A program made the translations under genes and the position numbers. The notes beneath the pieces were generated by a model. That model saw only the letters and a list, made by a program, of their open reading frames with translations. It searched no databases and was not told the DNA's origin. Below are positions 1 through 5,463 of a stretch of 5,860 nucleotides of DNA, piece by piece; within the stretch, counting starts at the first letter, position 1; each line of letters starts with the position of its first letter. Origin of the DNA: Candidatus Bathyarchaeum sp. (lineage in GTDB: Archaea; Thermoproteota; Bathyarchaeia; Bathyarchaeales; Bathyarchaeaceae); contig SOJY01000057.1 of the NCBI GenBank assembly GCA_004376385.1, forward strand, positions 1-5,860, read 5' to 3'.

Positions 1-47
1 TCCATTTTATTATTGTCTATTCAGATTTCGTTTAGCTCAAAGAAATA

Positions 48-55
48 TTTATATA
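48..55 (+). promoter_or_regulatory. Archaeal TATA box of the plus-strand unit
   Basis: The octamer TTTATATA is a near-ideal archaeal TATA box, preceded by a purine/A-rich stretch (AGAAATA at 41-47) that fits a TFB recognition element. Transcription would be expected to start about 25 bases downstream, near 76-80, leaving a leader of roughly 35-40 bases before the TTG at 116. The leader carries a good ribosome site, which agrees with a leadered transcript. The position and sequence are seen directly; the transcription start is inferred from normal archaeal spacing. Confidence 0.6.
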
Positions 56-102
56 GAATTGCGCGTCAAAACCGTTTCTCTAACAACTGTGTAAAACAAA
101 CA

Positions 103-109
103 CTGGTGA
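103..109 (+). promoter_or_regulatory. Ribosome binding site that fixes a TTG start
   Basis: The bases CTGGTGA contain GGTGA, complementary to the usual archaeal 16S rRNA 3' end. They lie 6 bases before TTG at 116, and an in-frame TAG sits at 113-115. Together these choose TTG 116 as the start of the small membrane protein over the later in-frame GTG at 128. Confidence 0.6.
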
Positions 110-115
110 AAATAG

Positions 116-382
116 TTGATTTATTTTGTGATCGGTTTTGTGGTTCTCTTTGTTTTGATGTTAGTTGTTGGCATCAACGACCCTACTGGAGGAACCAGTA
201 TGAAAGGCTGGTGTTACCAATACTTGGTTATAGCGCTGGTCTTTGATGCATTTGCAGTTTTTGCCCTGTTTTACCAAAATGAAACACTCATTCAATTGTT
301 GCTTGGTGTCGCCGCAGGCTCTGCAACTGTGTTAGGCATTCACGTGGCACACCACATAAAAGAAGAGAACAAAGGACACTAG
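116..382 (+). CDS. Small three-helix membrane protein, function unknown
   Basis: This encodes 88 residues that I do not recognise as a named family. Three hydrophobic segments are visible: about residues 2-20, 32-52 and 56-78. They are separated by a short polar loop with NDPTGGTSMKGW and a very short QNE turn. The tail is polar and histidine-containing (HVAHHIKEENKGH), so most of the protein lies in the membrane. The TTG start is chosen because it directly follows an in-frame TAG, has a good ribosome site 6 bases upstream, and lies behind a clear TATA box. An overlapping frame at 13-246 has no ribosome site and a low-complexity, non-membrane translation. The next gene on the same strand starts 89 bases later and may be co-transcribed. 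No transport, enzyme or binding motif is apparent. That it is a real gene is fairly secure; its role is unknown. Confidence 0.68.
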   Translation: MIYFVIGFVVLFVLMLVVGINDPTGGTSMKGWCYQYLVIALVFDAFAVFALFYQNETLIQLLLGVAAGSATVLGIHVAHHIKEENKGH

Positions 383-415
383 ACACGCAATTTCCAAGCG
401 CATTTTGTGTCCTTT
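371..415 (+). repeat. 9-bp perfect inverted repeat spanning the stop codon
   Basis: AAAGGACAC at 371-379 is the exact reverse complement of GTGTCCTTT at 407-415, with a 27-base spacer. The left arm lies in the last codons of the small membrane protein and the right arm in the spacer before the reductase gene. It could form an RNA hairpin at the end of the first gene or serve as a protein-binding site upstream of the next promoter. There is no long T-run after it, so it does not look like a standard terminator. Confidence 0.5.
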
Positions 416-422
416 AAGGAAT

Positions 423-431
423 TAATTTAAG
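423..431 (+). promoter_or_regulatory. Possible TATA element for the flavin reductase gene
   Basis: TAATTTAAG lies about 44 bases before the ATG at 472. With usual archaeal spacing, transcription would start near 452-456, giving a short leader that still contains the GAGGT ribosome site at 461-465. The sequence is AT-rich by chance in this spacer, so this is a weak call. The gene could instead be read from the promoter at 48-55. Confidence 0.3.
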
Positions 432-460
432 CCTATTCCATGTTAAACTAGTGTATTCTA

Positions 461-465
461 GAGGT
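461..465 (+). promoter_or_regulatory. Ribosome binding site deciding the ATG start at 472
   Basis: GAGGT lies 6 bases before ATG 472 and matches the archaeal 16S rRNA 3' end. It favours ATG 472 over the in-frame GTG at 451, which would add seven residues (first codons TAT TCT AGA) and would place the ribosome site inside the coding region. Confidence 0.6.
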
Positions 466-471
466 TTTGTT

Positions 472-1905
472 ATGCAGCAATACGATTTAATATCCATAGG
501 CACGGGTTCTGCAATGAGCGTTGTGGAGACAATGATCCACGGGAACCCAAAGATCAGGGTCGCTGTCATAGACAAGGATGAACCGGGAGGTATCTGTTTA
601 ACTCGGGGCTGTATCCCCTCCAAGCTTCTTCTTTACCCCGCCGAGTTGGTGAGAACAGTTGAAAAGGCAAGAACGTTTGGGATCGACTCTGAAGTAAAAA
701 AGATCGATTTCAAGAAGGTCATGGACAGAATGAGAAACATCATCTATGCGGACATAAACCGGATCCGCCAAGGGCTTTCTCAATCAAAAAACGTGGATTA
801 CTACCCTGAAGTAGCAGAATTTGTTAGCCCCTACACCTTGAAGGTTGGGGACGAAACAATCACAGCTAAAATGATATTTTTGTGTACCGGATCAAAACCC
901 ACCATACCGCCCATAAAGGGACTAGAGAAAATGGGTTACCTTACAAGCGACACAATCCTTAAGATAAGTGAACTGCCCGAGAGCGTTATGATCGTGGGAG
1001 GCGGATACATAGCCGCAGAATACAGTCACTTCCTTTCATCCATGGGCGCGCAGGTCACAGTCATCGGCAGAAATCCCCAGTTTATCCCCTCTGAAGAACC
1101 AGAAGTTTCAGCCCTAGCCCAGAGAGAACTTGAAAAGCATGTGAAGATTTATACCAACCATGAAGCTCGGGAGGCAAAAGTGACCTCAGAGGGCAAGAAA
1201 CGACTCGTTGCCGTCAACCGAGAGACCGGAGAAAAGCTGGAAGTAACAGCAGACGAGATATTGATCGCCACCGGAAGAGGTCCCCTTACAGACGTACTCA
1301 ATCCCAAAAAAGGAGGAATAAAAACTGATCAAAAGGGATGGATTATCGTTAACGACTATTTGGAGACTTCTCAACCTAACGTTTGGGCTCTTGGAGACGC
1401 CAACGGCAAATATCTCTTCAAGCATGTAGCCAACTACGAAGCAGCTATTGTTTACTATAACGCTGTGTTGAAGAGGAACGTGAAGGCTGGTTACCATGCG
1501 GTGCCCCATGCCGTATTCACGTATCCCGAGATTGCGGCAGTCGGTCTAGGAGAAAAAGAGGCGATAGAGAAATACGGCGCGGACAAGCTGATGATTGGAT
1601 TTCACAGATACGAGGATACGGCGAAAGGAGAAGCTATGGATGCGAAGGACTATTTCGTCAAAGTTATTGTGGAACGGGACACCATGAAAATTCTTGGAGC
1701 CCACATCATCGGACCATACGCTTCTATTCTAATCCACGAAATCATACCCTTAATGTATACCCTTGAGCAAAACGCCAAACCCATACTTGACGGGATGCAT
1801 ATTCACCCTGCTCTGAGCGAAGTCGTTGATAGAGCCTTCCGTTCCCTGATGCCCCCTGAACATTATCACCACCTGATCGAGCATCAATACAAACTTCTTA
1901 CCTAA
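472..1905 (+). CDS. Flavin disulfide reductase, dihydrolipoyl dehydrogenase family (NADP-like site)
   Basis: This 477-residue protein has the full class I pyridine nucleotide-disulfide oxidoreductase layout. An FAD dinucleotide fold lies at residues 5-34 (GTGSAM, closing with D34). The redox-active pair C42/C47 sits in GGICLTRGCIPSK. A second nucleotide fold lies at about 172-200 (GGGYIAAE), followed by the second FAD contact (LGDANG, 307-312). The dimerisation domain carries the catalytic His/Glu motif HPALSE (H445, E450). Length is normal for dihydrolipoyl dehydrogenase, with a tail of about 20 residues after the catalytic motif. In the nucleotide fold, the third glycine is Ala (GxGxxA) and strand 2 ends in VIGR instead of an acidic residue. 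In this superfamily those features go with NADPH, as in glutathione reductase, rather than NAD. The enzyme would be cytoplasmic. It could act on dihydrolipoamide, a low-molecular-weight disulfide or another thiol; no lipoyl protein, 2-oxoacid dehydrogenase or glycine cleavage gene is nearby to decide. Fold is very sure; substrate is open. Confidence 0.9.
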   Translation: MQQYDLISIGTGSAMSVVETMIHGNPKIRVAVIDKDEPGGICLTRGCIPSKLLLYPAELVRTVEKARTFGIDSEVKKIDFKKVMDRMRNIIYADINRIRQGLSQSKNVDYYPEVAEFVSPYTLKVGDETITAKMIFLCTGSKPTIPPIKGLEKMGYLTSDTILKISELPESVMIVGGGYIAAEYSHFLSSMGAQVTVIGRNPQFIPSEEPEVSALAQRELEKHVKIYTNHEAREAKVTSEGKKRLVAVNRETGEKLEVTADEILIATGRGPLTDVLNPKKGGIKTDQKGWIIVNDYLETSQPNVWALGDANGKYLFKHVANYEAAIVYYNAVLKRNVKAGYHAVPHAVFTYPEIAAVGLGEKEAIEKYGADKLMIGFHRYEDTAKGEAMDAKDYFVKVIVERDTMKILGAHIIGPYASILIHEIIPLMYTLEQNAKPILDGMHIHPALSEVVDRAFRSLMPPEHYHHLIEHQYKLLT

Positions 1906-1951
1906 CAAACAGTATCTTAATGAAAAGACTATACGCAAAAATCGCTGAACA

Positions 1952-1962
1952 TTTTCTTTTTT
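1952..1962 (+). terminator. T-rich tract, likely transcription stop of the plus-strand unit
   Basis: TTTTCTTTTTT begins 47 bases after the reductase stop codon, in the spacer between two convergent genes. Archaeal RNA polymerase commonly stops at T-runs on the non-template strand without needing a hairpin. The position fits the end of the plus-strand transcript. Function is inferred from composition and position only. Confidence 0.45.
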
Positions 1963-1978
1963 GGTATGGAAAGTTCTT

Positions 1979-1996
1979 ACCCTAAACAAGTAGGGT
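1979..1996. repeat. Small inverted repeat in the convergent spacer
   Basis: ACCCTA at 1979-1984 pairs perfectly with TAGGGT at 1991-1996 across a 6-base loop. It lies just past the end of the minus-strand Tes-like gene (stop at 2014-2012) and after the plus-strand T-tract. It might help end or protect the minus-strand transcript, but no T-run follows it on that strand, so it is listed as a repeat rather than a terminator. Confidence 0.35.
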
Positions 1997-2011
1997 GCAG
2001 AAATTAGGGGA

Positions 2012-3508
2012 TTATTTGTGCTTGGCGCTGATTCGTGGAATACAAAATTGGTGTTCTGTTTGTTTTCGATAGAACATGTTGTATACGCAGAAGGGTACGA
2101 TTCTGTTAGCTGGCGTTATGTAGTGAATGACGCAATGGTGTGCCCGTTCCACATCGAAAGTGTAGGGATCCATGAATGCCATGCAGCCGATTAACAACAA
2201 CCTCCGTCTGATGTACCCAAGCGAATCGTATGATGGGTTAGTATGTATTTTAATCAATGTCTTCACTGCATTCAGAAGACCCGCTTCTCGCTGCACTTTT
2301 CTCCAATCTAATGAACGAAAGGCAGCAAATAGCAATCTTGGATAGATTCCGATTTTACTGATTTTTCGTTTCTCAATCAGTTTGTTCAGGGCTTTCAGGT
2401 CAGACATGAAGGCTTCGAAGTTTAGGAAACGGTTGATGGGCGTGAACTGGTGTTTTCCTTGTTTCGAAATTAATATCCAGTTCCAGAGTCCACAGTAGGG
2501 GGTGGGTGTGAATGGGGGCCATGTTTTGGCTAAGAAACTGTTCATGACTTTCAGGGGAGGAACCATAACTGAAACCGGAAACAGGTCCTCTTCTCTGATC
2601 ATCCCTTTGGTCTGTTCCTCGATTCTCTGGGCAAGCAATGAATTGTCAATCCGGTTTTTCCTAGAGACATACTCTGCTGTTCTTCCGGTAAAAGACATAG
2701 GTTGAAAAACTATTCCTCTTATGATGTCCACGTTTTCTGCGGCGAATCTGATCATGTCACCTACTTCGTTGTCGTTTATTCCACCCTGCAGGGTTGGAAC
2801 CAAAATAATTTCAATATCATGTTCCCTGCAGAGTTCAACAAGCCGCAACTTATTTGCAAGCAGTTTTGCTCCTCTCAGTTTCTCGTAAGGCGAATCCGTG
2901 AGCCCGTCAAACTGCAGATACACTATGTTCAATCCTGCTTTCTTCAGTTTCCTGACCAATTCTGGGTCTTGTGACATTCTGATGCCGTTAGTTGCCAGAA
3001 TAATCATGAATTTCATGTCATGCGCCATTTTCACGATTTCAACTATGTCCTCGCGGACTGTGGGTTCTCCGCCAGCAAACATTACTGCTAGGGGAGGCTG
3101 ATCCTGTTTCTTCAGAAACTTTAGCATGTTGTGAATTATTTCTAGTGTTGGTTTGTAAAGATCAGGTGACTTTGATGCGTTTGCGAAGCATATTGGGCAC
3201 CTTAGATCGCACTCGTTAGTTACGTCGATGACCGCCATGACTGTTGTGGATATGTGGTTCGCGCAGTCGTTTACTCCGCAGCCGTAGGGGCAGTTGTCCT
3301 GAAACGGTTTAGAAGAGGGCTTTTTGAACTCTTCAGCCTTGTGATAAATGTCCGCTCTAGCCCAGTATGTATCATTAAAGCTTCCATGCTCGCTGCACTC
3401 TTTTAGAATTACAATTTTTCCGTCTTTTTCCGCGATTTGTGCCTTTATCTTTTTTAGACAAACTGGGCAAACGCTGAAAGTTTCCCGAAGAATCTTATGT
3501 TCCTTCAA
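2012..3508 (-). CDS. tes: Radical SAM tetraether lipid synthase (Tes-like)
   Basis: This is a 498-residue radical SAM enzyme. The N-terminal part has C14xxC17 and C38, which suits the rubredoxin-like metal site of Tes, and then a cysteine cluster C73, C77, C82. The radical SAM cluster motif is C100xxxC104xxC107, followed by GGEPT at 146-150. The C-terminal half has further conserved-looking cysteines: C339 (TPYCGLW), C442 (GCMAFMD), C459 (HHCVIHY) and C474 (IVPFCVYN). They could hold auxiliary iron-sulfur clusters. This layout is that of the MJ0619/Tes family. Tes joins the tails of archaeal diether lipids by forming C-C bonds between unactivated carbons, giving membrane-spanning tetraethers; the family was earlier linked to pterin methylation. 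The start is TTG at 3508, overlapping the TGA of the upstream UbiA gene in TTGA, so translation is probably coupled. The prenyltransferase neighbour strongly supports a lipid role. Paralogues acting on other lipids exist, so the exact product (tetraether or another crosslink) is not certain. Confidence 0.85.
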   Translation of the reverse strand: MKEHKILRETFSVCPVCLKKIKAQIAEKDGKIVILKECSEHGSFNDTYWARADIYHKAEEFKKPSSKPFQDNCPYGCGVNDCANHISTTVMAVIDVTNECDLRCPICFANASKSPDLYKPTLEIIHNMLKFLKKQDQPPLAVMFAGGEPTVREDIVEIVKMAHDMKFMIILATNGIRMSQDPELVRKLKKAGLNIVYLQFDGLTDSPYEKLRGAKLLANKLRLVELCREHDIEIILVPTLQGGINDNEVGDMIRFAAENVDIIRGIVFQPMSFTGRTAEYVSRKNRIDNSLLAQRIEEQTKGMIREEDLFPVSVMVPPLKVMNSFLAKTWPPFTPTPYCGLWNWILISKQGKHQFTPINRFLNFEAFMSDLKALNKLIEKRKISKIGIYPRLLFAAFRSLDWRKVQREAGLLNAVKTLIKIHTNPSYDSLGYIRRRLLLIGCMAFMDPYTFDVERAHHCVIHYITPANRIVPFCVYNMFYRKQTEHQFCIPRISAKHK

Positions 3509-4362
3509 GTCAAAGCCCCAGCAATTAATGCAATAGGTATCAATATCATTGTCCTAGTTACTAATCTTTCGTGTTTCTTTACCACGTTAACATCTGGGTT
3601 TCTTAGAAGAGCGACTGCAGAAATAACGAGAATTATGTCCCAGATGATTATCGGAATCAGGTATGCGTAACCTACTGCATTCACCAAATACGGTATTGGG
3701 GAACCTATTACATTAAGTAAGAAGAAAGCTGCTCCAACCTTAGTGGCGAAGTTTGGACCACACTTAGCTGCCAAAGTGGCGTATCCAGCCTTCAGGTCTC
3801 CCTCTAAACTCAATACATCCCGCAATATGTTTCCGCCAATACTGCCCATGCTCATAAACGACAAAGAGAAAGAAGTAACTGTAATTACTCCAGACAAGGC
3901 AGCTTCACCATAAACAAACGATGTTCCTATAAGAAAACCCATAAGAAAGCTTCCTAAAAAACCAGCACGCTTCTTTATAACTTTGGAATACGCCACAAGA
4001 AGAACCGTGTCCATGAGGGCAATTCCAAAGCATAGCCAATTGATTTCTCGGGCTGCTACTAGTCCAATGGTGAACAGGATTACGGATGCAAGAAGAGCAT
4101 GCCACGATGCTAAACTTTTTGAAGGAATAGGTCTGTTCTTTTTGACGATTGCATCTGACTCTTGGTCAATGTAGTCATTGAAAGCGAAACCGCCAGAACT
4201 AATACAGATTGCTGACAAGACAACTAATGCTAATAGATCAGTTTCTGGCAAGCCTCTTTGCAGAGCAATTATCGTTAAAACTGAGAGACCGCCAGTCATG
4301 AGCCAATAGGGCGGTCGAAGAAGCATAATAACGGCTTTCAGCCTATTCTTCAACGAAGCCAT
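3505..4362 (-). CDS. UbiA prenyltransferase, probable digeranylgeranylglyceryl phosphate synthase
   Basis: This is a 285-residue membrane enzyme of the UbiA family with about nine hydrophobic helices (roughly 19-35, 42-60, 88-104, 107-125, 135-155, 157-177, 202-222, 228-247, 268-285). The first aspartate motif is N62-D63-xx-D66-xxx-D70, followed by KKNRPIPS. The second is D182-x6-D189 within RDVLSLEGDLKAG. These bind Mg2+ and the prenyl diphosphate. The NRPIPS stretch and the EGD motif are typical of the archaeal enzyme that transfers geranylgeranyl to the sn-2 hydroxyl of geranylgeranylglyceryl phosphate, making the second ether bond of archaeol (EC 2.5.1.42). A quinone or heme prenyltransferase is a less likely reading, as no such pathway genes are nearby. 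The start is fixed: TAA lies immediately before ATG 4362 in frame. It begins 11 bases after the epimerase stop and overlaps the Tes-like gene by 4 bases, which indicates a lipid operon. No clear ribosome site is seen, so translation may depend on the upstream gene. Confidence 0.85.
   Translation of the reverse strand: MASLKNRLKAVIMLLRPPYWLMTGGLSVLTIIALQRGLPETDLLALVVLSAICISSGGFAFNDYIDQESDAIVKKNRPIPSKSLASWHALLASVILFTIGLVAAREINWLCFGIALMDTVLLVAYSKVIKKRAGFLGSFLMGFLIGTSFVYGEAALSGVITVTSFSLSFMSMGSIGGNILRDVLSLEGDLKAGYATLAAKCGPNFATKVGAAFFLLNVIGSPIPYLVNAVGYAYLIPIIIWDIILVISAVALLRNPDVNVVKKHERLVTRTMILIPIALIAGALT
3509..3530 (-). promoter_or_regulatory. Translation start block before the Tes-like gene
   Basis: Read on the minus strand this is CATTAATTG, then CTGGGG (3521-3516), then seven bases, then the TTG at 3508. 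It lies inside the last codons of the UbiA gene. The G-rich hexamer can pair with the 16S rRNA 3' end only with a wobble, so it is a modest ribosome site. The same arrangement occurs before the epimerase gene. Confidence 0.4.
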
Positions 4363-4373
4363 TTAAATCGAGA

Positions 4374-5312
4374 CTAATATCTTCTTGTGCTTATTAATTT
4401 TTTCAGTCCTTCCTTCAAACTCACTTGGGGTCTCCACTGTAATTTGTTCACGGCTTTGCTGTTGTCTGCCAGGGTTATGTCCATGTCTCCCGCCCACGCT
4501 TGACCGCCCTTGAAATAAATCTCAACATTCTCCAATCCCAGAATCTCGACAATCATTTTTGCTAACTCTGCCACGGATGTTGTGGTTCCTGTGCCAACGT
4601 TAAAGGCCTGTCCTGCAGCTGCAGGAGAAGTTGCAGCCTTAATTAGGGCGTCCACCATATCCGACACGTAAACGAAGTCTCTGGACTGTTTTCCTGTCCC
4701 CAAAACCTCCAATTTGTCGGGTGTCTTCCGCAATTTGTTGAGGAAATCGTATATGGCTCCGTGGCAGTTTGGACCATAAACATTGAATATGCGGAGCATA
4801 ACAACCTCCAGACCGTAAGTCTCTTGGTAGAACCGACAGTAGTTCTCGCCAAGCAACTTTGTCAACCCATAGAATGCGATCGGGTGTGTCGGATACGTTT
4901 CAGGTGTAGGTCTCTTCTCTGGATTGCCATAAACCGCACATGAGGACGCGAAGACCATTCTAGCTCCAGCTTTTCTTGCGGCTTCGAGGACATTCAATGT
5001 TCCAACAACGTTAATTTCGCAGTCTTCTTTGGGGTTTTCCATGGAGAATGGAACGCTTGTTTGGGCTGCCAGATGAAAAATGACTTCACAGTTTTTTGTT
5101 GCTTTTTCTAGTGCCGTTGGGTCTCTGATGTCTTCCTGCACAAAATTGAGACCCTTATCCATGAGGTCTTTTATGAAATCAATTTTTCCTGAATATAAAT
5201 TGTCGAATGCAGTTACTTTGGCGCCATGCTCTAGCAGTGTTCTACAGAGATTAGAGCCTATGAAGCCAGCGCCGCCAGTAACAACAACTTCTTGTTCATT
5301 GAGTGCTTTCAA
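4374..5312 (-). CDS. NAD-dependent sugar nucleotide epimerase/dehydratase (GalE-like)
   Basis: This is a 312-residue extended short-chain dehydrogenase. The NAD fold has GGAGFIG at 13-19 and FDN at 36-38, where D37 would bind the adenosine ribose and mark NAD preference. D61-I62 and HLAAQTSV (80-87) follow, as in UDP-glucose 4-epimerases. The catalytic set is S124 (ASSCAVYG), Y148 and K152 (YGLTK). RIFNVYGPN and the VGTGTTTSV segment are typical of sugar nucleotide binding. Length is normal for archaeal GalE-like enzymes. It probably interconverts UDP-glucose/UDP-galactose or an N-acetyl form, but the substrate cannot be read from the sequence. It is the first gene of a tight operon with two lipid enzymes, so a role in glycolipid headgroups or surface glycans is a reasonable inference. 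The start is TTG 5312: no ATG is available in frame before the NAD motif, a stop lies 9 codons upstream, and CTGGGG sits 7 bases before it. Confidence 0.85.
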   Translation of the reverse strand: MKALNEQEVVVTGGAGFIGSNLCRTLLEHGAKVTAFDNLYSGKIDFIKDLMDKGLNFVQEDIRDPTALEKATKNCEVIFHLAAQTSVPFSMENPKEDCEINVVGTLNVLEAARKAGARMVFASSCAVYGNPEKRPTPETYPTHPIAFYGLTKLLGENYCRFYQETYGLEVVMLRIFNVYGPNCHGAIYDFLNKLRKTPDKLEVLGTGKQSRDFVYVSDMVDALIKAATSPAAAGQAFNVGTGTTTSVAELAKMIVEILGLENVEIYFKGGQAWAGDMDITLADNSKAVNKLQWRPQVSLKEGLKKLISTRRY

Positions 5313-5331
5313 GACAATTCCCCAGTTAATG
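5313..5331 (-). promoter_or_regulatory. Translation start block before the epimerase gene
   Basis: Read on the minus strand this is CATTAA, CTGGGG (5325-5320), seven bases (AATTGTC), then TTG at 5312. It matches the block before the Tes-like gene apart from a 3-base gap and a few substitutions. It supports the TTG start. Confidence 0.4.
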
Positions 5332-5463
5332 ACTGGAATCTAAGTGTGCACTCATTAGTTAATCTTTCCACAAAACCATCAGCCCTAAACAGGAAAGACG
5401 ACCAGAAATCAGAAGGGTCTATCGTCTTGACAAATCTTCTAAAGCATAGAAACTTGTTTCACA
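5332..5463 (-). other. Spacer upstream of the lipid operon, no firm promoter
   Basis: No coding sequence is supported here. On the minus strand the best TATA-like element is CTTTAGAA (about 5443-5436), which would start transcription near 5412 and leave a leader of about 100 bases. It is a poor match, so the operon may instead be read through from the DUF1616-like gene, which ends at 5464. The sequence has no long repeat or hairpin that I can see. Confidence 0.3.

Noticed and set aside
13..246. 77-residue plus-strand frame overlapping the small membrane protein
   Set aside because: It has no ribosome site, starts upstream of the TATA box, and its translation is an unremarkable mix, while the overlapping 116-382 frame has promoter, ribosome site and clear membrane helices.
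451..471. GTG start for the flavin reductase, adding seven residues
   Set aside because: The GAGGT ribosome site at 461-465 would lie inside the coding region, and the FAD fold normally starts within a few residues of the N-terminus, as it does from ATG 472.
1186..1509. 107-residue minus-strand frame inside the flavin reductase gene
   Set aside because: It is antisense to a strongly conserved enzyme, and its translation shows no domain or plausible start signal.
2502..3101. Plus-strand open frames at 2502-2705, 2702-2974 and 2898-3101
   Set aside because: They are antisense to the Tes-like gene, overlap one another, lack ribosome sites and have no recognisable domain.
3509..3553. Upstream in-frame extension of the Tes-like gene containing a CxxC (CINC)
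   Set aside because: The stretch overlaps the last helix of the UbiA protein, no ATG, GTG or TTG lies between it and the in-frame TAG at 3556-3554, and the 4-base stop/start overlap explains the TTG start. The CxxC is probably chance.
4361..4368. ATTTAAAT palindrome at the UbiA start as an internal promoter
   Set aside because: It overlaps the start codon, so transcripts from it would begin inside the gene; an AT-rich gene junction explains it.
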